From assembly GCF_000421105.1 (NCBI RefSeq), contig NZ_ATWF01000002.1:496001-560000 (forward strand): 64,000 bases of DNA. The letters are read 5' to 3'. A program made the translations under genes and the position numbers. The notes under the pieces were generated by a model. The model was given only the letters and a program-made list of their open reading frames with translations. It was not told where the DNA came from and did not search any database. Source of the stretch: Limisalsivibrio acetivorans. GTDB lineage: Bacteria > Chrysiogenota > Deferribacteres > Deferribacterales > Geovibrionaceae. Of this stretch, positions 36,183 to 43,881 are shown one piece after another (position 1 is the stretch's first letter; each line of letters starts with the position of its first letter).

Positions 36183-37004
36183 ATGGCATTTAATAATATC
36201 GGAATCATAGGCCCGGGGCTTATCGGGGGCTCTCTCGCAAGAGCCTTCGCCGCCTCGGGTCTTTGTGTATATGCACTGGACAGCTCGGCGGACACCCTTG
36301 CAGAGGCCGCAGGTTCCCAGATTTTCGAAGGGCTCACAGATGATATGGAGACCTTCCTCTCCTTCCCTCTGGATCTTATCTATATCTGCGTCCCCGTCAA
36401 AACAGCCGTTAGGGTGATCGAGGAGCTTAAAGGCTGCAGTGTGCCCGTAACCGATGCTTCCAGCACCAAAGGTACCGTTATAAATGCGGCAAGGGATGCG
36501 GGGCTGAACTTCTGTGGAGGGCACCCCATTGCGGGGAGCGAGAAGTCCGGCTTCAAACACTCCGATGCAGAACTATTCAGCGGCGCATACCATATAGTAA
36601 CACCCGTATCAGAAGATTTTGACATAGCCGCACTTGAAGAGATCCACAGGAATATCGGCATGAAGACCAAGCGGATGGATGCGGATAAGCACGATCTTAT
36701 CTTCGGTGCCATAAGCCATCTGCCCCATATAACTGCCTTCTCTCTTGTGGAAACGGTTCGTGGGGCGGAATCAACAGCACTCGAATACACTGGCGGAGGC
36801 TTTCGGGATTTCACAAGGATAGCCGCCAGCGATGCCAGGATGTGGACGGATATATTCCTCGATAATCAGGATAATATGATTGAACTCATCGACAGCTATA
36901 TAGAATCGCTCATCAGGTGGCGTGAGGAGATCCGGCAGGGTGACGAAGAAAGCATCTTCAAACGGATCGAAGAGGCCGCCGCCATCAGGAGGGGACTGCA
37001 ATGA
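36183..37004 (+). CDS. tyrA: Prephenate dehydrogenase
   Basis: 273 residues. The NAD-binding Rossmann motif is GIIGPGLIGGSLARAF. The substrate site includes VTDASSTKG, GGHPIAGSEKSGF and AISHLPHITAFSL with the catalytic-site His. It makes 4-hydroxyphenylpyruvate for tyrosine. No ACT domain is present, so feedback control is probably exerted through DAHP synthase. It overlaps aroA by 4 bp. Confidence 0.95.
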   Translation: MAFNNIGIIGPGLIGGSLARAFAASGLCVYALDSSADTLAEAAGSQIFEGLTDDMETFLSFPLDLIYICVPVKTAVRVIEELKGCSVPVTDASSTKGTVINAARDAGLNFCGGHPIAGSEKSGFKHSDAELFSGAYHIVTPVSEDFDIAALEEIHRNIGMKTKRMDADKHDLIFGAISHLPHITAFSLVETVRGAESTALEYTGGGFRDFTRIAASDARMWTDIFLDNQDNMIELIDSYIESLIRWREEIRQGDEESIFKRIEEAAAIRRGLQ

Positions 37005-38284
37005 CAACATACGAAATGATAAAAGGGCTTCGCGGGGAGATTGAGGTTCCCACCGATAAATCCATAACCCACCGCTCCTTCATGCTCGGCGGTATGGCAG
37101 AAGGTACAACACGGGTCACGAATCCTCTTATGTCAAGGGACACCAAGGCCACCATGGCCGCCATGCAGGCACTCGGTGCAGAATTCAGCCCCATCGAAAA
37201 CGGATTCATAATAGAATCCAAAGGCTTCAGGAACTTTATCGAGCCTTCGAACATAATCAACTGCGAGAACTCCGGCACAACGGCCAGGCTCCTGACAGGT
37301 GTTATCACGCCAGCAGGTGTATACGCAGTTCTCACGGGGGATGACTCGCTACGCAAACGCCCCATGGACAGGGTTATCAAGCCACTCTCCGAGCTCGGAG
37401 CAAGGATGGAGGCGGCCTCCGGCGGAAGCCTTATGCCCCTGACGATCCTCCCCTCGGTTATGAAGCCGGGAGTTATCGATGCCGTCACCAAGAGTGCCCA
37501 GGTAAAAAGCTCCATCCTCCTCGCAGGTGTACAGCTTGAAGGAACCACAATATATAATGAAAAGGTTCCCACCCGTAACCATTCGGAGATTATGCTCAGA
37601 CAGTTTGGTGCGGATGTACAGACTGACGGCCTCTCCATAGCCGTACACGGAGCGGAGAAGCTCACCCCCAGCGATGTTCAGGTCCCCGGCGACATCTCCT
37701 CAGCCGCATTCTTCATCGGTGCGGCTCTCATGTTTGAAAACAGCTCCGTTACCATCAAAAACGTAGGGCTCAACCCCACAAGAACCGGAATAATCGAGGC
37801 ACTGGAAGGCTTCGGAGTTAAGATAGAGAAACACCTCCACCCCACCGAAGGCGAGCCCATAGGTGACATCCATATTGAATCCCAGAATTTCAAGGGGGGA
37901 TGCGTGAAGGGGGAGATCATCGCAAACATGATAGACGAGCTCCCCATGCTCGCCCATCTCGGTCTTTTTGCCGAAAACCCCGTGGAGATAAGGGAGGCGG
38001 CGGAGCTTCGTGTAAAGGAATCGGACAGGATTTCAGCAGTTGTCCACAACCTCCGCCAGCTCGGTGCACAGGTTGAGGAATATGAGGACGGCCTTAAGGT
38101 TTATCCGCTGGAGAAACTTACGGGGGAAGGAAAGCTGAAGAGCTTCGATGATCACAGGATAGCGATGCTCAGTATTCTGCTCTGCAAACGCTTCGGATCA
38201 AATGTTTCTGTTGACGAAACCGCCTCTATTGATGTATCGTTTCCGAACTTTCCGGAAATTCTCAGTACAATAGAGGTTCGATGA
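37001..38284 (+). CDS. aroA: 3-phosphoshikimate 1-carboxyvinyltransferase (EPSP synthase)
   Basis: 427 residues, full length. Motifs are GEIEVPTDKSITHRSFMLGG with PEP/shikimate-phosphate Lys, NCENSGTTARLLTGVI, DDSLRKRPMDRVI, PGDISSAAFFI, ELRVKESDRIS and DHRIAMLSILL. The conserved NSGTTxRL segment is of the class II kind rather than the LGNAGTAMRP of class I enzymes; class II EPSP synthases are generally less glyphosate-sensitive, which is family knowledge only. It overlaps the following fusion gene by 4 bp. Confidence 0.95.
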   Translation: MTTYEMIKGLRGEIEVPTDKSITHRSFMLGGMAEGTTRVTNPLMSRDTKATMAAMQALGAEFSPIENGFIIESKGFRNFIEPSNIINCENSGTTARLLTGVITPAGVYAVLTGDDSLRKRPMDRVIKPLSELGARMEAASGGSLMPLTILPSVMKPGVIDAVTKSAQVKSSILLAGVQLEGTTIYNEKVPTRNHSEIMLRQFGADVQTDGLSIAVHGAEKLTPSDVQVPGDISSAAFFIGAALMFENSSVTIKNVGLNPTRTGIIEALEGFGVKIEKHLHPTEGEPIGDIHIESQNFKGGCVKGEIIANMIDELPMLAHLGLFAENPVEIREAAELRVKESDRISAVVHNLRQLGAQVEEYEDGLKVYPLEKLTGEGKLKSFDDHRIAMLSILLCKRFGSNVSVDETASIDVSFPNFPEILSTIEVR

Positions 38285-41200
38285 ACATCAGAATCGCCGT
38301 TGACGGACCGGCAGGGAGCGGCAAAAGCACCGTTTCCAAACTTGTTGCAGGAAAATTCAATATAACCTATCTCGACACTGGCGCAATGTACCGTGCCTGT
38401 GCCTTCGTTAAGAATAATTGGAACATTTCCGACGAAGAACTACCCGAACTCCTCGGGCGGGTGGAGATGCGTTTCGAGCCCGATTCTGATATCCAGAGAA
38501 TGTATATTACTGTCGATAATGATGATATAGACGTCACAAACGATATCCGCACACCGGAGATAACCTCCATGGTTGGGCAGGTAGCCTCCAACCCGAAGGT
38601 TCGGGAAATAATGACCACAAAGCAGAAGGAGATAGCCGCCAAGAGCTCTGTCGTAATGGACGGAAGGGATATCGGCACAGTCGTTATCCCCGATGCGGAG
38701 GTTAAGTTCTTCCTCGTTGCCGGTGTGGAAGAGAGAGCAAAACGCCGCAGGGAAGAATGGCTTTCCAAGGGTGAGGACGTTCCGCTGGAAGAAATCATCG
38801 AAGATATACGCAAAAGGGATGAGATGGACTCGAAAAGAGCGAGCGCACCCCTTAAAAAAGCGGAAGATGCCATAGAAATTGACACAACAAACTTGACAAT
38901 AGATGAAGTTGTAACAATAATGGTTGCTGCGATTGAGCAGCACGCCGGAAAGTCACGCATAGATGTACACCTTGCGGAGAATGCCGGATTCTGCTTTGGA
39001 GTGGAAAGAGCCGTGGGTCTTGTGGAGCAAACCGCAAGGCAGAAGACAAATGTTTACACACTCGGCCCCATTATCCACAACCCGCAGGTCGTGGGACGCT
39101 TCGCCGCCAGCGGCGTTCATGTCTGCAACGACCTCAACGAACTGGAAAAGGATGCCACTGTTGTTATCCGTTCCCACGGTGTCAGCAGTGATACTTATAA
39201 AGATATCGACGCTAAAGACGTCGGAATGGTCGACGCCACATGCCCATTCGTAAAAAGGGCCCAGAAGAAGGCCCGCCAAAGCAGTGAAAAAGGGCATACT
39301 GTGGCGGTATATGGAGAAAAGGAACACCCTGAAGTTGCAGGAATTGTCAGCTTCATCAATGGCGAATATTTCATCATCTCCGGTCCGGACGAAGCCGAAG
39401 AGCTTCCAAGACGGGAGTCCTACTCCTTAATTGCACAGACCACCCAAAATAGAGAAGAGTTCGAAAGAATCAGAAAGATTCTTGAAGATAAATGCAGCAG
39501 CCTGGTAGTTGAAAACACTATCTGCAGTGCCACTGACCAACGCCAGACCTCCGCAATAAACCTTGCGGAAGAGATGGACGCCATGATCATAATCGGCGGT
39601 AAAAACAGCGGCAATACTAAAAGGCTGTATGAAATCTGCAGGAGCATCTGTCCCAGGTCCTATCATATAGAGACAAAGGAAGAGATCACTCCTGATATGT
39701 ATAAAGACTGTAAAAACATCGGGGTTACCGCGGGCGCTAGTACGCCGGGGGACCTCATAAAGGATGTTATAGAATACTTTGGAAGGGGTCAGGATATGAG
39801 TGAAAATAACACAAACAGTAACGACGAAATGAGAATGGAGGATTTTGAAACGCTTCTTGAAGAATCGTTTCAGCTTCCCGAGAAAGGTTCCATCATCAAA
39901 GGAGTCGTTGCCCAAATCAACGACAACGAAATCCTCGTAAACATCGGCTACAAGACCGAGGGAATCGTTCCCAGGAGCGAGTTCGAGAAGAAAGGCGAGC
40001 TCGAGATTGAGTCCGGTGACGAGGTAGAGATCATGTATCAGGGCATGACCGGCGGCGGAGGCTACATCAAGCTTTCCAGAAAGGCCATCGAAAAAGAAGC
40101 GGACTGGATAGCGGTTGAGAAGGCCCTCGAATCAGGCGAATACGTGCCTGTAAAAATCGTTAACAACGTAGAGAAAGGCTTCCTCGGCAAGTTCGGCGAG
40201 GTGGACTGCTTCATCCCTGAAAACCACATCGACTTCAAGAACAGAATGCAGGCTCCCGAAGAGTATGTCGGACAGGAGTTTGAATGCAAGGTTCTTAAAA
40301 TAAACAAGAAACAGCGTTCGTTCCTCGGCTCAAGGCGTATCGCCATGAGCGAAACACTCGATAAAGACCGCAAGGATTTCTTCGAGAAGGTTGAAGAGGA
40401 GCAGGTTCTTAAGGGCTACGTTAAGACCATCAAGAACTACGGCGTTTTCATGAACTTCGGAGCAGTAGACGGCTTCATGCACAAGAACAATATCGGCTGG
40501 GGCGTTGTTAAGCACCCCTCACAGTTCCTTGAGGAAGGTGATGAGCTCGAGGTTCTCGTACTTGGCGTTGACAGAGAGAACGAAAAACTCGAAGTAGGCC
40601 TTAAGCAGATGAGCGAGGATCCCTGGCTCTCAGCAGCAGAGAAGTATCCCGAAGGAACTCAGGTTAAAGGAACCGTTATCACACGCAAGAGCAAAGGCTT
40701 CGTGCTTGAGCTTGAGCCCGGTGTGGACGGATTCATACCCCAGGATGAAATCAGCTGGCTTAAAAACTCCAAGGTTAAGCTTGAGCCCAAGGATGTTGTG
40801 GAAGGAAGCGTTATCGGAATCGACAACAATAACAAAAAGGTTCTCGTTTCCCTCAAGCTCCTCACAGACAACCCCTGGAACAGCCTCAAGGACAAGCATC
40901 CCGAAGGTTCGGTTGTTAAAGGTACCATCAAGAGCGTTACCGAATTCGGACTTTTCATCGATTTCGGCGAATTCCTCGATGGACTCATCCGTAAGAAGGA
41001 TATCTCATGGACAGACGAGCCCGAGGATCTCTCAGACTTCTCCGAAGGTCAGGAGATCGATGTTAAGATACTCAAGATCGACCCCGAAAGGGAGCGTATC
41101 AGCCTCGGTATCAAACAGCTTGAGCCCAACCCCTGGAGAGAGATAGGCAAGCTTCTTCCCAACGGAAAGGTAACCGAAGTTGAGATAACCGGCCTCACAA

Positions 41201-41514
41201 AAGACGGTATCCAGGTTGCTCTTCCCAAGGATCTCACAGGCTTTATACCCGCCTCTGAGGTAGATGTAGATAAGGTAGACCCCACTGAAAAATTCAAGGT
41301 GGGCGATAAGATAAAAGCTATCGTACTCAGAAACGACCAGAAAGAGAAGAACGTTATCCTCTCCATCCGCAGATATATGCAGGATTCAGAGAAGCGCGAG
41401 GTTAAGGAATTCCTCAAGAAGATGGATGACGGCAACAGCACCTTCAGCCTCGGAAGCATGCTGAAGGATAAGCTCAACGCCCTCGACAACGGCGAGGAAA
41501 ACGAAGAGCAGTAA
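38281..41514 (+). CDS. cmk/ispH/rpsA: Cytidylate kinase - IspH - ribosomal protein S1 fusion
   Basis: 1077 residues without interruption. Residues 1-222 are cytidylate kinase (DGPAGSGKSTVSKLVAGKFN, YLDTGAMYRA, MDGRDIGTVVIPDAEVK). Residues 227-500 are 4-hydroxy-3-methylbut-2-enyl diphosphate reductase, with all three Fe-S Cys ligands: Cys238 in AGFCFGVERAV, Cys321 in DATCPFV, Cys415 in NTICSATDQRQ. From 506 onward there are about six S1 RNA-binding repeats (for example GYVKTIKNYGVFMNFGAVDG, GTIKSVTEFGLFIDFGEFLD). Cmk is often followed by rpsA, and IspH-S1 fusions are known in other phyla. An internal ribosome-binding site before Met506 suggests that separate S1 is also made. Confidence 0.93.
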   Translation: MNIRIAVDGPAGSGKSTVSKLVAGKFNITYLDTGAMYRACAFVKNNWNISDEELPELLGRVEMRFEPDSDIQRMYITVDNDDIDVTNDIRTPEITSMVGQVASNPKVREIMTTKQKEIAAKSSVVMDGRDIGTVVIPDAEVKFFLVAGVEERAKRRREEWLSKGEDVPLEEIIEDIRKRDEMDSKRASAPLKKAEDAIEIDTTNLTIDEVVTIMVAAIEQHAGKSRIDVHLAENAGFCFGVERAVGLVEQTARQKTNVYTLGPIIHNPQVVGRFAASGVHVCNDLNELEKDATVVIRSHGVSSDTYKDIDAKDVGMVDATCPFVKRAQKKARQSSEKGHTVAVYGEKEHPEVAGIVSFINGEYFIISGPDEAEELPRRESYSLIAQTTQNREEFERIRKILEDKCSSLVVENTICSATDQRQTSAINLAEEMDAMIIIGGKNSGNTKRLYEICRSICPRSYHIETKEEITPDMYKDCKNIGVTAGASTPGDLIKDVIEYFGRGQDMSENNTNSNDEMRMEDFETLLEESFQLPEKGSIIKGVVAQINDNEILVNIGYKTEGIVPRSEFEKKGELEIESGDEVEIMYQGMTGGGGYIKLSRKAIEKEADWIAVEKALESGEYVPVKIVNNVEKGFLGKFGEVDCFIPENHIDFKNRMQAPEEYVGQEFECKVLKINKKQRSFLGSRRIAMSETLDKDRKDFFEKVEEEQVLKGYVKTIKNYGVFMNFGAVDGFMHKNNIGWGVVKHPSQFLEEGDELEVLVLGVDRENEKLEVGLKQMSEDPWLSAAEKYPEGTQVKGTVITRKSKGFVLELEPGVDGFIPQDEISWLKNSKVKLEPKDVVEGSVIGIDNNNKKVLVSLKLLTDNPWNSLKDKHPEGSVVKGTIKSVTEFGLFIDFGEFLDGLIRKKDISWTDEPEDLSDFSEGQEIDVKILKIDPERERISLGIKQLEPNPWREIGKLLPNGKVTEVEITGLTKDGIQVALPKDLTGFIPASEVDVDKVDPTEKFKVGDKIKAIVLRNDQKEKNVILSIRRYMQDSEKREVKEFLKKMDDGNSTFSLGSMLKDKLNALDNGEENEEQ
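39781..39798 (+). promoter_or_regulatory. Internal ribosome-binding site and start codon for stand-alone S1
   Basis: GGAAGGGG (39781-39788) and AGGA (39791-39794) precede an in-frame ATG at 39796-39798. Translation from it gives a 572-residue S1 protein, close to the 557 residues of E. coli S1. The junction region (MSENNTNSNDEMRMEDFE) looks like the N-terminus of a free S1 protein. Confidence 0.55.
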
Positions 41515-41545
41515 GCTTCCCACTAAATTCCGGAAAACTGACCCC

Positions 41546-41580
41546 GCCCCCTCCCTAAAAAGAGGGGGCGTTTTCTTTTA
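41546..41580 (+). terminator. Rho-independent terminator of the aromatic/cmk-ispH-rpsA operon
   Basis: Perfect stem GCCCCCTC/GAGGGGGC (41546-41553 with 41562-41569), 8 nt loop, followed by GTTTTCTTTT. It lies about 30 bp after the stop codon. Confidence 0.9.
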
Positions 41581-41730
41581 TGGCTGATTAATACTGCGGA
41601 ACTTACCGTCCATCAAATCAAAACTTATTTCATATATAATCATGTATATAAGTTACTTAAAGGATACCTTTGCACGAAACACATAGATATCTTACTTATT
41701 CAGAATTAAAACACTCAAAGAAAGATCGCA

Positions 41731-41985
41731 GGGAACTTTTTAGGGAACAAAGTTCCCCGCACCCCTCAAAAACTCCTTTAGAAGATAATAGTTAAGGCTG
41801 ATACATAATCAGCCAACATGGATGTTGGCTCTGAAGGCGTAGCTGAATTGAGCTCTGCTCACTTCACGTAGCCGGAAGTGCGAGAGGGCAAGGTCTCCTT
41901 GCCCGAACAACAATGGAATTTCCATGGACGGGAAATTCCATAAATAATATTAAGCCAGGGAAATTCTCAGGATGATGAATTTCCC
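41731..41985 (+). repeat. Multi-hairpin repeat, copy A
   Basis: A string of hairpins in non-coding DNA. GGGAACTTT/AAAGTTCCC is at 41731-41757. GGCTGAT/ATCAGCC at 41796-41814 overlaps the palindrome AGCCAACAT-GG-ATGTTGGCT (41811-41830) by 4 nt. CACTTC/GAAGTG is at 41860-41880, GGGCAAGG/CCTTGCCC at 41886-41904, TGGAATTTCC/GGAAATTCCA at 41914-41940, and GGGAAATTC/GAATTTCCC at 41958-41985. The first loop, the palindrome, CTGAAGGCG, GCCGGAAGT and the last hairpin with its whole loop recur in the same order in copy B (43537-43832). No coding frame explains it. Confidence 0.8.
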
Positions 41986-42443
41986 AGACTAATGACGAAG
42001 TAGTTCGTTATAAGGCATGCTGTCACGTGCCCGATGCGAGCAAAACAACGTGCCCCGTGTGAACCTGTTTTGCCTACAATCATAACTCACATCACTAAGA
42101 TATTGTGACCACGTCTCTTTCTTTTCTTCCCCGAATGTTTTTAAGCCGAGCAAGTGCTTACTTTTCCGCCCGGAATATTTCCCGCACGACAACCATTGCT
42201 GAATCTATGAATAATGGCTTCGGTTAACTGTGATAAGTTAATAACCTCCTCAGAATCAGGAAATATTCAGGAAAAGGGAGTGCGAAGTGAGGGAACCGTT
42301 ATCAGTTATCAGTATTTTAGTAAAATACTGATAACAATGACGGATTAAAAACCCTGAGGGAATAGTTTTGCATACTTTTCTAAAAAGTATGTGGCGCGAA
42401 AGCGCAAGACAAATAAATTAGTGACTTATTTCGAATGTTATTT
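41986..42443. other. Non-coding, AT-rich spacer with further hairpins
   Basis: No convincing gene. Inverted repeats seen are GCAAAACA/TGTTTTGC (42040-42073), a perfect 14+14 bp palindrome at 42306-42334, CATACTTTT/AAAAGTATG (42371-42391) and GCGC-GAAA-GCGC (42394-42405). A 67-codon minus-strand open frame at 41989-42192 has no ribosome-binding site and no recognisable domain. The stretch ends at the IS target site. Confidence 0.6.
42306..42334. repeat. Perfect 29 bp palindrome
   Basis: TTATCAGTATTTTA and its exact reverse complement flank a single central G (42320). It is a possible operator, recombination site or stable hairpin in the spacer left of the IS30 element. Confidence 0.6.
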
Positions 42444-42446
42444 ATG
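42444..42446. repeat. Left target-site duplication of the IS
   Basis: ATG immediately outside the left inverted repeat, matching ATG at 43520-43522 outside the right one. A 2-3 bp duplication is usual for IS30 insertions. Confidence 0.65.
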
Positions 42447-43519
42447 CCTGGATTCAATAATTAAGTGCAACTTTTAAGTAGTGGTCAAAAGAGGTCAGGT
42501 GCGTTAGCATCGTAGCTCTTTAACCACCACGTCAAAGGAGCACCGAATGAAGAACTATACACACCTGACCCGTGAACAAAGGTACCAGATTTATGTGCTG
42601 AGGAAAACCGGACATTCTCAGACGGACATAGCTGATTTGCTTAAAGTACATAAATCTACCATCAGCCGAGAGTTACGCAGAAACACAGGAGGTCGTGGTT
42701 ATCGCCCAAAGCAAGCTCATCGCAAAGCTATTGAACGAAGAATGGACAAGGTCCCAAGACGGATTGCACAAACTGAATGGTATTTTGTTGAACGTCTTCT
42801 GCTTGAAGACTGGAGCCCTGAGCAGGTGAGCAATTGGCTAAATCAAAATTATGGAATAAACGTAAGTCATGAGCGTATCTACCAGCACATTCTTGAAGAT
42901 AAAAGTCATGGTGGAACACTTTATACTCACCTGCGTTGCCGAAGAAAACGCAGGAAGCGATATGGTGTTTATGAACGCAGAGGAGAGATACATGGCAAGT
43001 TAAGCATTGAGCAGCGTCCAAGTATTGTAGAAGAGAAAGCGAGATTCGGAGACTGGGAAGTGGATACAGTTATAGGAAAAGGGAACAAGCAGGCGATTGT
43101 TTCTCTTATTGAGCGGAAGTCTTATCTGACACTTATACGCAAGGTAGAAAGAAAGACTGCTGTACTGGTGACAAAAGCGGTTATAGAAATGTTGAAACCG
43201 ATATCACACCTAGTCCATACAATCACTTCCGATAACGGGAAAGAGTTTGCAGGACATGCCGAAATATCTGAGATACTAGGGGCTGAATTCTACTTTGCTC
43301 ATCCATATGCTTCGTGGGAACGCGGAATAAACGAAAATACAAACGGACTCATTAGGCAGTATGTACCAAAGAGTAGGATGCTTGAAAGTGTTGATGATAT
43401 AGAGATTCAGAATATTATGCAGAAACTAAACAACAGACCAAGAAAAGCAACTGGATATAAAACTCCTAACCAGATACTATTCTCTATAGACCCCGTTGCA
43501 CTTGCTAGTTGAATTCAGG
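42447..43519 (+). mobile_element. Complete IS30-family insertion sequence, 1073 bp
   Basis: Bounded by 25 bp imperfect terminal inverted repeats: left 42447-42471 (CCTGGATTCAA...AAGTGCAAC) and right 43495-43519 (reverse complement CCTGAATTCAA...AAGTGCAAC). 20 of 25 positions match. ATG duplications flank both ends. It carries one intact DDE transposase in the plus direction. The insertion sits inside the non-coding hairpin region, so no gene is disrupted. Removing the element and one ATG restores a continuous spacer. Confidence 0.88.
42547..43512 (+). CDS. IS30-family transposase
   Basis: 321 residues, apparently intact. An N-terminal helix-turn-helix (LTREQRYQIYVLRKTGHSQT, IADLLKVHKSTISRELRRN) recognises the inverted repeats. 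The catalytic DDE triad is visible as GDWEVDTVIG, TITSDNGKEFAGH and GINENTNGLIRQY, the last being the IS30 signature. AGGAG lies 6 nt before the ATG. The TGA stop is inside the right inverted repeat, a compact arrangement. Confidence 0.95.
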   Translation: MKNYTHLTREQRYQIYVLRKTGHSQTDIADLLKVHKSTISRELRRNTGGRGYRPKQAHRKAIERRMDKVPRRIAQTEWYFVERLLLEDWSPEQVSNWLNQNYGINVSHERIYQHILEDKSHGGTLYTHLRCRRKRRKRYGVYERRGEIHGKLSIEQRPSIVEEKARFGDWEVDTVIGKGNKQAIVSLIERKSYLTLIRKVERKTAVLVTKAVIEMLKPISHLVHTITSDNGKEFAGHAEISEILGAEFYFAHPYASWERGINENTNGLIRQYVPKSRMLESVDDIEIQNIMQKLNNRPRKATGYKTPNQILFSIDPVALAS

Positions 43520-43536
43520 ATGTATGGAAAAGACTT

Positions 43537-43832
43537 AAGGGGTGCTTTTTAGGAACAAACCACCCCTTAACAACCCCTCAAAAACCCATCTTAATCTATC
43601 TGAATAATTTTTCATCCATGGAAATTGTTCTGCCGTTCGAAGAAAGAAGCTTTCACCCATGAAAGCTTATGATAATCACACATTTGAAGTTGATACAATA
43701 AAGCCAACATGGATGTTGGCTCTGAAGGCGAAAGGAAGAACAGCTTTGCTGGTCTGACAGAGCCGGAAGTAAGCGGAGCGAAGGCTTTGCCGAGCAGAGC
43801 GGCAGGGAAATTCTCAGGATGATGAATTTCCC
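43537..43832 (+). repeat. Multi-hairpin repeat, copy B
   Basis: Collinear with copy A. AAGGGGTG/CACCCCTT at 43537-43568 encloses the loop CTTTTTAGGAACAAA, nearly the same as in copy A although the stem sequence differs. AAGCTTTC/GAAAGCTT is at 43647-43668. The palindrome AGCCAACAT-GG-ATGTTGGCT is identical (43702-43721) and is followed by CTGAAGGCG. GCCGGAAGT is at 43762-43770, and GGGAAATTC/GAATTTCCC with an identical 10 nt loop is at 43805-43832. Between conserved blocks the sequence diverges strongly. Confidence 0.8.
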
Positions 43833-43844
43833 AGATTAATACAT

Positions 43845-43868
43845 AAAAAAAGGGGTGCCAAGCACCCC
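43845..43868 (-). terminator. Terminator of the kinase/receptor/small-protein operon
   Basis: Minus strand: GGGGTGC/GCACCCC stem (43868-43862 with 43858-43852), 3 nt loop, followed by T7 (43851-43845). It lies 14 bp after the stop codon of the 80-residue protein. Confidence 0.88.
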
Positions 43869-43881
43869 GTTATAACTATAC

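Noticed and set aside
34176-36560. A 794-codon open frame on the minus strand opposite hisC, aroF and tyrA
   Set aside because: The plus-strand genes have full sets of family motifs and tight operon spacing. The antisense frame has no ribosome-binding site or domain and results from the codon bias of the sense genes.
41989-42192. A 67-codon minus-strand frame next to hairpin copy A
   Set aside because: No ribosome-binding site, no domain, and it runs through inverted-repeat sequence. More likely chance translation of repeat DNA.
41731-43832. CRISPR-like array because of repeated palindromes
   Set aside because: Only two copies of each block, irregular spacing, no uniform spacers and no cas genes.
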